Positions 17,770-26,500 of a stretch of 64,000 bases of DNA are shown one piece after another. The stretch spans positions 59,647 through 123,646 of the forward strand of contig JAILCT010000043.1 of NCBI GenBank assembly GCA_024690425.1, read 5' to 3'. The notes below the pieces were generated by a model, which made no database searches, was not told the DNA's origin, and was given only the letters and a program-made list of their open reading frames with translations. A program made the position numbers and the translations under genes. Each line of letters starts with the position of its first letter. The stretch's first letter is position 1. Source of the DNA: Lachnospiraceae bacterium (GTDB lineage: Bacteria > Bacillota_A > Clostridia > Lachnospirales > Lachnospiraceae).

Positions 17770-19506
17770 CTATGTCAGCTGTCCGATGAACAGCTTCTCG
17801 AAATCAGCCCTTGACATGGGCCTGCCCATAAGATAACCCTGTACGATGTCGCAATTGATCCTCTTTAAGAATTCATACTGGTTCTGGTCTTCCACTCCCT
17901 CGGCTATGGTCTCAAGTCCCAGCTTGTTGACCATGTCAACAACCGATTCGGTGATTATGTTGGTAGCCTTGTCCTTGATCGCTGTATCAACAAAGCTCTT
18001 ATCGATCTTAAGTGTGTCGATCGGAAGATCCTTAAGATATGAAAGTGATGAAAATCCTGTTCCGAAGTCATCAAGTGAGATACGGAATCCCAACTTCCTT
18101 AACATGCTTATCTTCCTGACCGCCTTATCCCGGTCCTCAAGGAAGATACTCTCGGTAAGTTCAAGTTCAATACGCTGCGGCTTAACCCCGTACAGATTGA
18201 CTGCATGCCTTAGCGTATCCACAAAATTCTCCTTCTCAAGCTGGAGGGCTGAAATATTGATAGACAGGACAAACGGAAATTCATAAGTCTCCGACCATTC
18301 GCTGACAATACGCATCGTTTCCTTTATTACCCAGTTGCCGATGGCTATTATCGCTCCGCTCTTCTCCGCGATATTTATGAAGTCGGTCGGGTTCATTGCC
18401 ACCTCACCCTTCTCATCTATCCATCTTATAAGTGCCTCCGCACCCCTTAACCGGTTCTCCTTAATGGAAAACTGCGGCTGAAAATAGAGCTCGAAATCTT
18501 CATTCTCTATAGCTTCCTTAAGGCGCTGTTCCGTAGATACCGATCTGATGAAGGAATTGATCATATCAAGTTCAAAATAACTGATCGTATCCTTTCCTTT
18601 ATCCTTGGCCTTAAAAAGAACTATCTCGGCATTCTTCACAAGCTCAAATGCGGTCCTTCCGCCTTCGGGATAAGATGCAACGCCGGCACTTATAGTAAAG
18701 GTCAGTTCCTTTTTGTTGGTAAGCATAAAGGGCTTCTTTAAGTCCTCGCTCACATTATTGTATATACCCCTGGCGCTTCTTGCGCCCATGGGATCATATA
18801 TCGCAACCGAGAAGACATCCGACCCGAACCGGCCGATCATAACATTATCGCTTATATAGTCCTGAAGCCTTGCAGCAAATGCCTGAACCAGTTCATCACC
18901 GAGAAGGAGCCCTATCGAATCATTGATCTTCTTAAAATCATCTATATCCAAAAAGAGAAGCTCTACCGTTGTCTTGTTTTTATCCGCTTCCTCACACATG
19001 TTCCTAAGCTGGGATACAAAATAGTTCCGGTTATAGAGCCCCGTAAGTGAATCATAATATGCCAGATACATAAGTTCATCATGCTGGGCCTTGAGCTTGG
19101 TGATATCCGAAAAGGTAAGCAGCTTCTCGACAGGCTTCCCTCCGGTATCATATGTAACGGTACCATCGCATCTGAACCATCCCTTTTTATAGGTTGTCCG
19201 TATCTCGGCAGTCGCCCTCTTCTCCTTCCGCTCCTGCATGGTAAGAAATGTATCCCGGAACTTTATCCAGTCATCTTCGAAGATCATGCCCTGCATATAC
19301 GCGGCATCGAAGGGACGCTTCTCTATCTTTGAACCCGTGAATTCATCCCACGGGCCTATCAGCTTGATCTCACTGCCGTTCCGGTAATCTATATACATAT
19401 ACAGATTACCGGAATTGCGTGCTATCATATCAAAAACTCTCTGGTTCGCAGTAAGCCTCTCGTTCAATGCAACCAGAAGATCGATCTCGTATTTCGTATC
19501 GGTCAT
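17770..19506 (-). CDS. PAS-GGDEF-EAL protein, probable cyclic-di-GMP phosphodiesterase
   Basis: A 578-residue cytoplasmic signalling protein. Residues about 20-135 look like a PAS sensor; about 150-305 is a GGDEF domain (YDSLTGLYNRNYF) whose active-site loop reads RFGSDVF instead of GGDEF, so cyclase activity is unlikely; about 320-575 is an EAL domain with EALIRW, ELTESIF, DDFGTGFSSLSYLK, KIDKSFVD and AEGVE, all expected for activity. The likely reaction is hydrolysis of c-di-GMP to pGpG, with the degenerate GGDEF as a possible GTP-sensing module. A PilZ receptor is encoded at 50750-51085. There is no membrane segment. ATG 19506 has AAGGAG upstream. Confidence 0.92.
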   Translation of the reverse strand: MTDTKYEIDLLVALNERLTANQRVFDMIARNSGNLYMYIDYRNGSEIKLIGPWDEFTGSKIEKRPFDAAYMQGMIFEDDWIKFRDTFLTMQERKEKRATAEIRTTYKKGWFRCDGTVTYDTGGKPVEKLLTFSDITKLKAQHDELMYLAYYDSLTGLYNRNYFVSQLRNMCEEADKNKTTVELLFLDIDDFKKINDSIGLLLGDELVQAFAARLQDYISDNVMIGRFGSDVFSVAIYDPMGARSARGIYNNVSEDLKKPFMLTNKKELTFTISAGVASYPEGGRTAFELVKNAEIVLFKAKDKGKDTISYFELDMINSFIRSVSTEQRLKEAIENEDFELYFQPQFSIKENRLRGAEALIRWIDEKGEVAMNPTDFINIAEKSGAIIAIGNWVIKETMRIVSEWSETYEFPFVLSINISALQLEKENFVDTLRHAVNLYGVKPQRIELELTESIFLEDRDKAVRKISMLRKLGFRISLDDFGTGFSSLSYLKDLPIDTLKIDKSFVDTAIKDKATNIITESVVDMVNKLGLETIAEGVEDQNQYEFLKRINCDIVQGYLMGRPMSRADFEKLFIGQLT

Positions 19507-19532
19507 TTCCTTGCTCCTTGGTCGTTAGGGAT

Positions 19533-20618
19533 TTATTTTGCCTCAATATATCCCTTTGCTTTAAGGAGCTCTGCGCATAATACGGCACCGCCTGCGGCAC
19601 CTCTTACGGTATTGTGTGACAGACCTACGAACTTATAATCAAATAAGGTATCTTCCCTCAGACGGCCTATCGAAACACCCATTCCGTGCTCATAATCAAC
19701 ATCCATTGTAACCTGGGGACGATTGTCCTCTTCAAGATACCGGATGAATTGCTTAGGAGCACTGGGAAGCTTAAGGGCCTGCGGCTCACCCGAGAAGGAT
19801 ACCATCTTCTCTATAAGCTGCTCTTTGGTCGGTTTCTTATTAAAGCGGATAAATACCGCAGCAGTGTGTCCGTTAAGGACAGGGACCCTGATACACTGGG
19901 TTGTGATAAGAGGTGCCGATGCTTTTTCTATCCTGCCGTCAACTACCTTACCCAGAATACGAAGTGGCTCCTGTTCGCTCTTCTCTTCTTCTCCGCCTAT
20001 ATAAGGAATGATGTTGCCTTCCATCTCGGGCCAGTCCTTAAAGGTCTTGCCTGCACCTGAGATAGCCTGGTAGGTCGTTGCCACCACTTCAGTCGGTTCG
20101 AATTCCTTCCATGCTGCAAGAAGGGGGGCATATGACTGGATCGAGCAGTTGGGCTTAACTGCGATGAAGCCCTTCTTGGTTCCCAGCCTCTTCTTCTGGG
20201 CCTCTATAACCTCGGTATGCTCGGGATTTATCTCCGGGATGATCATGGGAACATCGGGAGTCCACCTGTGTGCACTGTTGTTTGAAACAACGGGAGTCTC
20301 GGTCTTTGCGTATTCCTCCTCGATCGCACGTATCTCTTCCTTTGTCATGTCAACTGCCGAGAAGACAAAGTCAACCGTCGATGCAACCTTCTCAACCTCG
20401 CTGACATTCATTACGATAATATCCTTAACTGCCTCGGGCATGGGTGTTGTCATCTTCCATCTTGATCCAACCGCATCCTCATATCTCTTGCCTGCACTCC
20501 TTGCGCTTGCGGCTATGGTCACAACCTCAAACCAGGGATGGTTCTCAAGCAGGGATATAAACCTCTGTCCTACCATACCGGTACCGCCTAAGATACCTAC
20601 CTTTAATTTCTCGCTCAT
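19533..20618 (-). CDS. asd: aspartate-semialdehyde dehydrogenase
   Basis: Reduces aspartyl phosphate to aspartate semialdehyde, the branch point to lysine, threonine, methionine and diaminopimelate. NADP-binding loop GILGGTGMVGQRFISLLENH; catalytic cysteine in VKPNCSIQSYAPLL; a downstream histidine is in RVPVLNGHTAAVFIRF. At 361 residues with the PNCS motif it belongs to the archaeal/fungal-like branch of the family, not the E. coli type. GAGGAGG precedes ATG 20618. It is 59 bases downstream of argH. Confidence 0.95.
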   Translation of the reverse strand: MSEKLKVGILGGTGMVGQRFISLLENHPWFEVVTIAASARSAGKRYEDAVGSRWKMTTPMPEAVKDIIVMNVSEVEKVASTVDFVFSAVDMTKEEIRAIEEEYAKTETPVVSNNSAHRWTPDVPMIIPEINPEHTEVIEAQKKRLGTKKGFIAVKPNCSIQSYAPLLAAWKEFEPTEVVATTYQAISGAGKTFKDWPEMEGNIIPYIGGEEEKSEQEPLRILGKVVDGRIEKASAPLITTQCIRVPVLNGHTAAVFIRFNKKPTKEQLIEKMVSFSGEPQALKLPSAPKQFIRYLEEDNRPQVTMDVDYEHGMGVSIGRLREDTLFDYKFVGLSHNTVRGAAGGAVLCAELLKAKGYIEAK

Positions 20619-20677
20619 CTTGATTCCTCCTCTTTTATACTCAATTCCAATTATGTTCTTTTCCAGGCCCTATTCCA

Positions 20678-22081
20678 TCATGATATGCTGCCGGGTGCGG
20701 CTGATCTTTCATCAAGGAATGTCTTCCCACTTGCGATCTCGTCCTTCATGGCTTCGCTTCCCGGTGCTCCCGTGGTAAGTCGCTTCTCCACACATGTTTT
20801 AAGACTTATCACATCATATATGTCTTCATCAAACTTATCGCATATTCCCTTAAGCTCATCAAGGCTTAAATCATCTATCGAGCAGTCCCTGTCTATACAG
20901 TAAAGTACCAGCCTGCCTATTATACCGTGGGCATCCCTGAAAGGAACCCCCTTTAGTACCAGGTAATCGGCCGCATCCGTTGCATTCGTGAAACCTTTTA
21001 CCGCACTTGCTGCCATTACATCCTTATTGAACTTCACTGTACTGATCATTCCATCAAAGAGCCTGATGCAGCCCTTGACTGTATCCATGGCATCAAATGC
21101 CTCTTCCTTGTCCTCCTGCATATCCTTATTGTATGCAAGCGGTATGCCCTTCATTGTTGTAAGAAGACTCATCAGTGCCCCGTAAACCCTTCCCGTCTTA
21201 CCCCTGATAAGCTCGGCTATATCGGGATTCTTCTTCTGCGGCATTATTGAGCTTCCCGTCGAATAAGAATCATCTATTTCCACATAGCGGTATTCATTGC
21301 TGTTCCATATAATGATCTCCTCGCAGAAGCGGGAAAGATGCATCATTATCGTTGAGGCCGCTGCCAGATACTCAATAAGGTAGTCCCTGTCCGAAACAGA
21401 ATCCATACTGTTTAGCGTAGGGCCCTTGAACTTAAGTTCTTCAGCCGTAAATTCACGATCCAGCGGGTAAGTTGTCCCCGCAAGTGCTCCCGCGCCAAGC
21501 GGACAGTAATTCATCCTCTCATATATGTCATCAAGTCTTAAAAGATCCCGCTTAAACATCTCAAAATATGCCCCGAGATGATGGGCGAGTGTGATCGGCT
21601 GAGCCTTCTGCAGGTGTGTAAATCCGGGCATATATGTTGATATATGCTTCTCCATCAGCCCCGAAAGAGTACGAAGAAGGTCATAAATAAGTCCTCTCGT
21701 CTCAAGGATCTCATCCCTCGTATAAAGACGCATGTCGAGTGCCACCTGGTCATTCCTGCTCCGGCCTGTATGGAGTTTCTTGCCTGCATCACCAACACGG
21801 TCTATAAGATTGGCTTCAACAAAGCTGTGGATATCTTCATATTCATCGGTGATCTCTATCCTGCCTTCTTCTATATCCTCAAGTATGGAATCAAGCCCCT
21901 TCTGTATAAGCGCCCCCTCCTGGGCAGTTATGATACCCTGTCTTTCAAGCATCCTTGCATGTGCCTTGGAGCCTCTTATATCCTGCCTGTACAGCTTCCT
22001 GTCAAAACTTATCGAAGCATTAAATGCATATACGAGCTTATCTGTTTCCTTGGTAAACCTTCCGCCCCATAACTGAGCCAT
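20678..22081 (-). CDS. argH: argininosuccinate lyase
   Basis: Splits argininosuccinate into arginine and fumarate, the last step of arginine synthesis. Signature GSSIMPQKKNPDIAELIRGK; the typical start MAQLWGGRFTKETDKLVYAF; HTGRSRNDQVALDMRLY and PGFTHLQKAQPITLAHH are the other conserved boxes. The 467 residues are normal length. GGAGGG precedes ATG 22081. It is the first gene of a run of minus-strand genes with small gaps extending to ilvC, and its own promoter overlaps the tail of the tRNA terminator. Confidence 0.97.
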   Translation of the reverse strand: MAQLWGGRFTKETDKLVYAFNASISFDRKLYRQDIRGSKAHARMLERQGIITAQEGALIQKGLDSILEDIEEGRIEITDEYEDIHSFVEANLIDRVGDAGKKLHTGRSRNDQVALDMRLYTRDEILETRGLIYDLLRTLSGLMEKHISTYMPGFTHLQKAQPITLAHHLGAYFEMFKRDLLRLDDIYERMNYCPLGAGALAGTTYPLDREFTAEELKFKGPTLNSMDSVSDRDYLIEYLAAASTIMMHLSRFCEEIIIWNSNEYRYVEIDDSYSTGSSIMPQKKNPDIAELIRGKTGRVYGALMSLLTTMKGIPLAYNKDMQEDKEEAFDAMDTVKGCIRLFDGMISTVKFNKDVMAASAVKGFTNATDAADYLVLKGVPFRDAHGIIGRLVLYCIDRDCSIDDLSLDELKGICDKFDEDIYDVISLKTCVEKRLTTGAPGSEAMKDEIASGKTFLDERSAAPGSIS

Positions 22082-22129
22082 GTCAAACCCTCCGTACGGT
22101 GTGATACCGTCATGTTAAAACGTCTTTTA

Positions 22130-22158
22130 ATTCTATCACAGCGATTGGCTAAAGTAAA
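22130..22158 (-). promoter_or_regulatory. promoter of argH run
   Basis: TTTACT (22158-22153) and TAGAAT (22135-22130) with a 17-base spacer on the minus strand, start near 22123. The -35 box lies in the T-rich tract right after the tRNA terminator hairpin. The 40-base leader contains a small hairpin ACGGT-ATCAC-ACCGT close to the ribosome binding site; its role is unknown. Confidence 0.65.
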
Positions 22159-22191
22159 GACAGGGACAACACGAATTGATCGTGTTGTCCC
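22150..22191 (-). terminator. terminator-like hairpin after tRNA-Thr
   Basis: A perfect 12-bp stem GGGACAACACGA with its complement (22191-22180 and 22174-22163) and a 5-base loop, followed by TGTCTTTACTTT. The tract is U-rich rather than a pure U-run, so termination may be partial. The stem sequence also resembles palindromic GGGACA elements elsewhere in the window. Confidence 0.6.
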
Positions 22192-22208
22192 CATACATTT
22201 CATCTTAA

Positions 22209-22281
<73 letters not shown>

Positions 22282-22301
22282 CTAAAACGACCCACTCAAG
22301 A

Positions 22302-22330
22302 ATTATATTAGAATCCGGTCCGTTTTGCAA
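22302..22330 (-). promoter_or_regulatory. promoter of tRNA-Thr
   Basis: TTGCAA (22330-22325) and a perfect TATAAT (22307-22302) are 17 bases apart, with the start about 14 bases before the mature tRNA 5' end. Confidence 0.85.
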
Positions 22331-22340
22331 CCATATTTTT

Positions 22341-25175
22341 CTATATCTCTATGGTAAATCCGCTCATTCCCTGTCCGTCAGCCGGCTCATCATAGATCTC
22401 GTCATCATCAACATAGTCTCCCTCATAGCTGAAAGCTTCTTCTATCCCCGAAAGATCATCCTTAAACTGCATGGCCGGAAGGTCTTCCGCCGGTTCAAAC
22501 ACTTCTCCTATACCGCTCAGATCGTTTTTAAAGTCCATGGAAGGAACCGGCTGCTTGGGAACCTTCTTTACAACCTTTCTTACAACCTTTTTCTTTACAA
22601 CTTTCTTCTTGGGTGCAGGCACACCTGCAGCAGGCATGGGTTCAGGCTCCGGCATGGGTTCAGGATCCGGCATGGGTTCGGGCTCCGTCATGGGTTCCGG
22701 CTCCGGCTCATCGAACATCGATATATCCGGCATTCCCTCTCCGAAAGAGTAATCGTCTATACCGGCTTCATAACCCGAATCATATCCGTCATAATTTGGA
22801 TCCTCGTATGTGCCTTCACCATATGACCCGTCTTCATATCCGTATCCGCCTTCTTCATATGCCGCTTCTTCGTAAGCCGCTTCTTCATATCCGGCTTCCT
22901 CATATGAACCTTCATCATACGTATCTTCTTCATATACAGGTTCTTCATAAGCAGGCTCTTCGTAAGCAGACTCGGGAGCCGCGCCTGTATTGTCGAAGAA
23001 ATCATCGCTGAATGAAAATCCGAGTGCACGAGATGCACGTGTAAAGCTCGCCTTGGTGGAATTGCCCTGAGCCGGATATGATGTATCCTCTCCGTATTCT
23101 TCCACAAGTTCATCAAATGAAGGCTCTCCGTAACCGCTCTCATAGCCGTCATCGGCAAGCTCAGGCTGTTCTTCCTGATACCCTTCCGTCAGCCCGTCAT
23201 ATCCTCCTGCGGATCCCTCATATTCCTCAGATTCTGCATATGCATCAAATTCCGCATATTCTTCCACAGGTTCTGTATATTCCTCAGATTCTGCATATTC
23301 CTGCGCAGGTTCCATATATTCCTCAGGCTCTGTGTATTCCTCTGCAGGCTCCATATATTCCTCAGACTCTGCGTATTCCTCTGCAGGCTCCGTATATTCC
23401 TCAGGCTCTGTATATTCCTCCGCGGGCTGTACATATTCTTCCACAGGCTCCGCATATTCTTCGGGCTGTGATTCCGGAGCAGGTACAGATACAGGGCTTA
23501 CCGGAGCAGGAGCAGGCATGGGTGATGGCTCAAGATTGAAGAATGAGAAATACCCCTCCGGTGACACGGATCCGCCAAGCTGCGTCCCGGTCACTTCAGC
23601 AGGCCTGCTAACAGGTATAGGAGCAGGAGCAGATGCCTGTACAGGTGCGGAAGCAGCCTGCCCGGCTTCTCCTTCGGCAGTATCTTCCTCGTTCTTAACA
23701 AATATGAGATTTCTTGCCCTTGCGATCGAGCTCCATTCCATGGAACTTCCCGCCTCGCCTGTTTCCTGTTCTTCACTCACAGGTTCTCCGGCCGGGATAA
23801 GACCGTATAATTCCGGATGATGGTTCATATACATATAATTAAGTCCGCAGCTCGCAACTATTATAAGTATCTCAAACATGAAGAAGCTGCTGTTTTCATC
23901 CGTAGACCGAAGGAACAGAACGAAAAAGCATGACATCAGTGTGATAAACACAGGTACCGCTGTCTTGCACTTGTTCTTGAACATATAGTATGCACAGGCA
24001 ATTGACATCACTATAACAAACATGTAACTCATCTGGGTCCCCAGTGAGAACCACGCACTCTGAGTCTGTGAATATGCCTGCCCTTCGTCACTTACAAGAA
24101 AATGATAATTCTCATTTACATTGGTGTTCTGATTATCAAGGTTCTCATGGAACTTAACAAATATCTCACGGAAACCGTATTTATCTCCGGTTTCAATGTT
24201 AGTGGCTAGCTTAAACCTGGACATGCCGCCAAGGATAACCTCCCCCATACCGGCTCCTATGGACAGTGATTTTATGAAAATAAGAATAATCAGCATGAGA
24301 ACAGCAGATGCAGCTATGATCCCTGCCATCATTCCCGCTTCATTGCCTTCCTTCTTCTGTTTTATTACATAATAAACAACAAAAACCACCGCACACAGGA
24401 TCATGAGCGGCTCAACAAAACACAGAAGGGCCAGTGAGAGCCCAAAGGCTAAGGCTAAAAGCATGCGTTTCTTCTTATCCGCATCATCCGATTGAAGGAG
24501 AATAATCCACAGATCCATGGCAAGAAGAAGGATCATACAGAAGAATACCTCGCTGTTGTATGAATAAACAGCGAAGGACTGGGAAGGTATGAGCAATGTA
24601 CACATGGCTGCGATTATTCCGCAGGCCCTGCCGGCAACCTTCCGTACAACCCTGCTGATAAGAAAAGCAGTGGCCATCATGGTAACGGCATTCAAGATCA
24701 CCAATACCGAAGACTGGACTCCGCCTATCCTGAAAAAGATCGAGAGAACAAAGGCATAAAGATACTGGGACGGATAGATACACAGATGCTGAACCATGTC
24801 CATTCCCTGCTCGGCAAGTCCGCCCTCTCTCATAAGAGCAGCTGCCCTGTATAGCACCGTATCATCTGCAGGTACTGTTGACCTGTAAGACATCCTGAAG
24901 ACCAAAAACAGATATGACAAATGACACAGGAGAAGGATCTCGACAAAACTCCACATGATGTTGTCCCTGATCTCTCCCGTGATCTCGATAAGCTTGGTAA
25001 CCAGGCTCAGCAAAACAAAAGCAAGTATAAGTATCCCGCCAAAAATGATAACGTAGAAAACCCCACCGCTCTGTACGATGATCTGGTTATACACGGATAT
25101 GAAAAAGATATATCCGAGTATTACCAAGGATGCAATACTTATTATCTTTAAATACAGATCCTTATTGGAATTCAT
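22341..25175 (-). CDS. polytopic membrane protein (glycosyltransferase-39-like) with long acidic Tyr/Glu/Pro repeat tail
   Basis: 944 residues in two unlike halves. Residues about 1-460 contain around twelve hydrophobic helices with an early loop VPADDTVLYRAAALMREGG, reminiscent of PMT/ArnT-type glycosyltransferases that use lipid-linked sugars; this likeness is weak. The remaining half is soluble and low in complexity: imperfect EEYxEPxEEY units (about 565-670), YEEPAYEEPVYEE-type units (about 728-800), a PEPMPEPEPMP stretch, a basic KKVVKKKVVRKVV patch (about 855-875), then a duplicated motif (SMDFKNDLSGIGEVF and AMQFKDDLSGIEEAF) and the end SGFTIEI. The duplicated terminal motif may be a docking site. 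ATG 25175 has only a weak AGAGAG site. Confidence 0.7.
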   Translation of the reverse strand: MNSNKDLYLKIISIASLVILGYIFFISVYNQIIVQSGGVFYVIIFGGILILAFVLLSLVTKLIEITGEIRDNIMWSFVEILLLCHLSYLFLVFRMSYRSTVPADDTVLYRAAALMREGGLAEQGMDMVQHLCIYPSQYLYAFVLSIFFRIGGVQSSVLVILNAVTMMATAFLISRVVRKVAGRACGIIAAMCTLLIPSQSFAVYSYNSEVFFCMILLLAMDLWIILLQSDDADKKKRMLLALAFGLSLALLCFVEPLMILCAVVFVVYYVIKQKKEGNEAGMMAGIIAASAVLMLIILIFIKSLSIGAGMGEVILGGMSRFKLATNIETGDKYGFREIFVKFHENLDNQNTNVNENYHFLVSDEGQAYSQTQSAWFSLGTQMSYMFVIVMSIACAYYMFKNKCKTAVPVFITLMSCFFVLFLRSTDENSSFFMFEILIIVASCGLNYMYMNHHPELYGLIPAGEPVSEEQETGEAGSSMEWSSIARARNLIFVKNEEDTAEGEAGQAASAPVQASAPAPIPVSRPAEVTGTQLGGSVSPEGYFSFFNLEPSPMPAPAPVSPVSVPAPESQPEEYAEPVEEYVQPAEEYTEPEEYTEPAEEYAESEEYMEPAEEYTEPEEYMEPAQEYAESEEYTEPVEEYAEFDAYAESEEYEGSAGGYDGLTEGYQEEQPELADDGYESGYGEPSFDELVEEYGEDTSYPAQGNSTKASFTRASRALGFSFSDDFFDNTGAAPESAYEEPAYEEPVYEEDTYDEGSYEEAGYEEAAYEEAAYEEGGYGYEDGSYGEGTYEDPNYDGYDSGYEAGIDDYSFGEGMPDISMFDEPEPEPMTEPEPMPDPEPMPEPEPMPAAGVPAPKKKVVKKKVVRKVVKKVPKQPVPSMDFKNDLSGIGEVFEPAEDLPAMQFKDDLSGIEEAFSYEGDYVDDDEIYDEPADGQGMSGFTIEI
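22760..23475 (-). repeat. degenerate tandem repeats encoding acidic Tyr-rich tail
   Basis: Two blocks of short in-frame repeats inside the 22341-25175 gene. At 23190-23475 the units are mainly 18-42 bases with the recurring plus-strand words CATATTCCTC and TCTGCATATT; at 22780-22990 units of 15-18 bases contain CTTCTTCATA or CTTCGTAAGC. Both encode Glu-Glu-Tyr units. Expect length variation between strains by slippage. Confidence 0.8.
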
Positions 25176-25198
25176 AAACTCTCTTAATCTATATATAT

Positions 25199-26476
25199 TT
25201 AAGCCAGTGCCTGTTCAAGGTCGGCAATTATATCATCCGCATTCTCTATTCCTACCGAGAACCTGATAAGATCGGGCTGTACGCCTGCCTCAAGCAGCTG
25301 CTCATCCGTCATCTGGCGGTGGGTATGCGATGCAGGATGAAGCACGCATGATCTTGCATCTGCCACGTGAGTGACTATGCTTATCAGCTTAAGCCTGTCC
25401 ATAAAATCAATGCTTGCCTGCCTGCCTCCCTTAATGCCGAAGCACATTACGCCACAGGTACCGTTCGGCATATATTTCATTGCAAGGTCATGATATTTAT
25501 CATCGGGAAGACCGGGATATGAAACCCAGGCGACCTTCTCATGATTTTTAAGGTAATTGGCTGCCTTAAGGGCGTTCTCACAGTGGCGCGGTACCCTTAA
25601 GTGGAGTGTCTCAAGACCTACATTTAAGAGGAAAGCGTTCTGTGGTGCCTGGATCGATCCAAGATCCCTCATAAGCTGCACGGTAGCCTTTGTTATATAT
25701 GCTCCCTTACCGAACTTCTTCGTATATGTCAGACCATGATAGCTCTCATCTGGGGTTGTAAGGCCCGGGAACTTATCGGCATATTTCTCCCAGTCAAAAT
25801 TACCGCTGTCAACGATGGCACCGCCAACACACATTGCATGTCCGTCCATATACTTGGTCGTTGAATGGGTAACTATGTCTGCGCCCCACTCAAAAGGCCT
25901 GCAGTTTATGGGAGTCGCGAAGGTATTGTCTACAATGAGCGGAACTCCGTGTTCATGTGCTGCCTTTGCGAACTTCTCGATATCAAGCACAACAACCGCC
26001 GGATTGGCTATGGTCTCAGCCAGTACACACTTGGTGTTTTCCTTAAACAGGCTGTTTATCTCTTCTATATCCGCATCGGGATCTACGACCGAACATTCAA
26101 TGCCCATCTTCTTCATTGTTATGGTAAGAAGGTTGAATGTTCCTCCGTATACCTTGGATGACATGATAACATGGTCGCCTGCCTCAGCTATGTTGAACAC
26201 TGCATAATAATTGGCTGCCTGACCGGAAGATGTGAGCATTGCCGCAACACCTCCCTCGAGGGCACGTATCTTATCCGCAACATAGTCATTGGTGGGATTC
26301 TGAAGCCTCGTGTAGAAGTAACCCGAATCCTCAAGGTCAAAGAGCCTTCCCATGGCATCGGATGTATCATATTTGAATGTCGTGCTCTGGTATATGGGCA
26401 GAACCCTTGGTTCTCCTGTGGTAGGCTTCCATCCTGCCTGAACGCATAATGTCTCGATGTTATAATTATCACTCAT
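25199..26476 (-). CDS. metY: O-acetylhomoserine sulfhydrylase (aminocarboxypropyltransferase)
   Basis: PLP enzyme that makes homocysteine from O-acetylhomoserine and sulfide, upstream of MetH. The 425 residues follow the family: IETLCVQAGWKP at the start, PIYQSTTFKY, YTRLQNPTND, LTSSGQAANYYAVFN, and the PLP lysine in VTHSTTKYMDGHAM. Length above 420 and the insertion around PDESYHGLTYTKKFG favour the O-acetylhomoserine sulfhydrylase branch over cystathionine gamma-synthase or lyase. GGGAGG precedes ATG 26476. It lies 24 bases after the CFI-box gene. Confidence 0.93.
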   Translation of the reverse strand: MSDNYNIETLCVQAGWKPTTGEPRVLPIYQSTTFKYDTSDAMGRLFDLEDSGYFYTRLQNPTNDYVADKIRALEGGVAAMLTSSGQAANYYAVFNIAEAGDHVIMSSKVYGGTFNLLTITMKKMGIECSVVDPDADIEEINSLFKENTKCVLAETIANPAVVVLDIEKFAKAAHEHGVPLIVDNTFATPINCRPFEWGADIVTHSTTKYMDGHAMCVGGAIVDSGNFDWEKYADKFPGLTTPDESYHGLTYTKKFGKGAYITKATVQLMRDLGSIQAPQNAFLLNVGLETLHLRVPRHCENALKAANYLKNHEKVAWVSYPGLPDDKYHDLAMKYMPNGTCGVMCFGIKGGRQASIDFMDRLKLISIVTHVADARSCVLHPASHTHRQMTDEQLLEAGVQPDLIRFSVGIENADDIIADLEQALA

Positions 26477-26500
26477 ATTTAAAGCTTCCTCCCGGGATTC

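Noticed and set aside
23078..23539. Long open frames on the plus strand opposite the acidic repeats, and similar frames elsewhere (for example 3155-3541, 4903-5712, 36118-36609)
   Set aside because: They have repetitive or compositionally odd translations, no ribosome binding sites, and lie antisense to clearly recognisable genes; they result from codon bias of the real strand.
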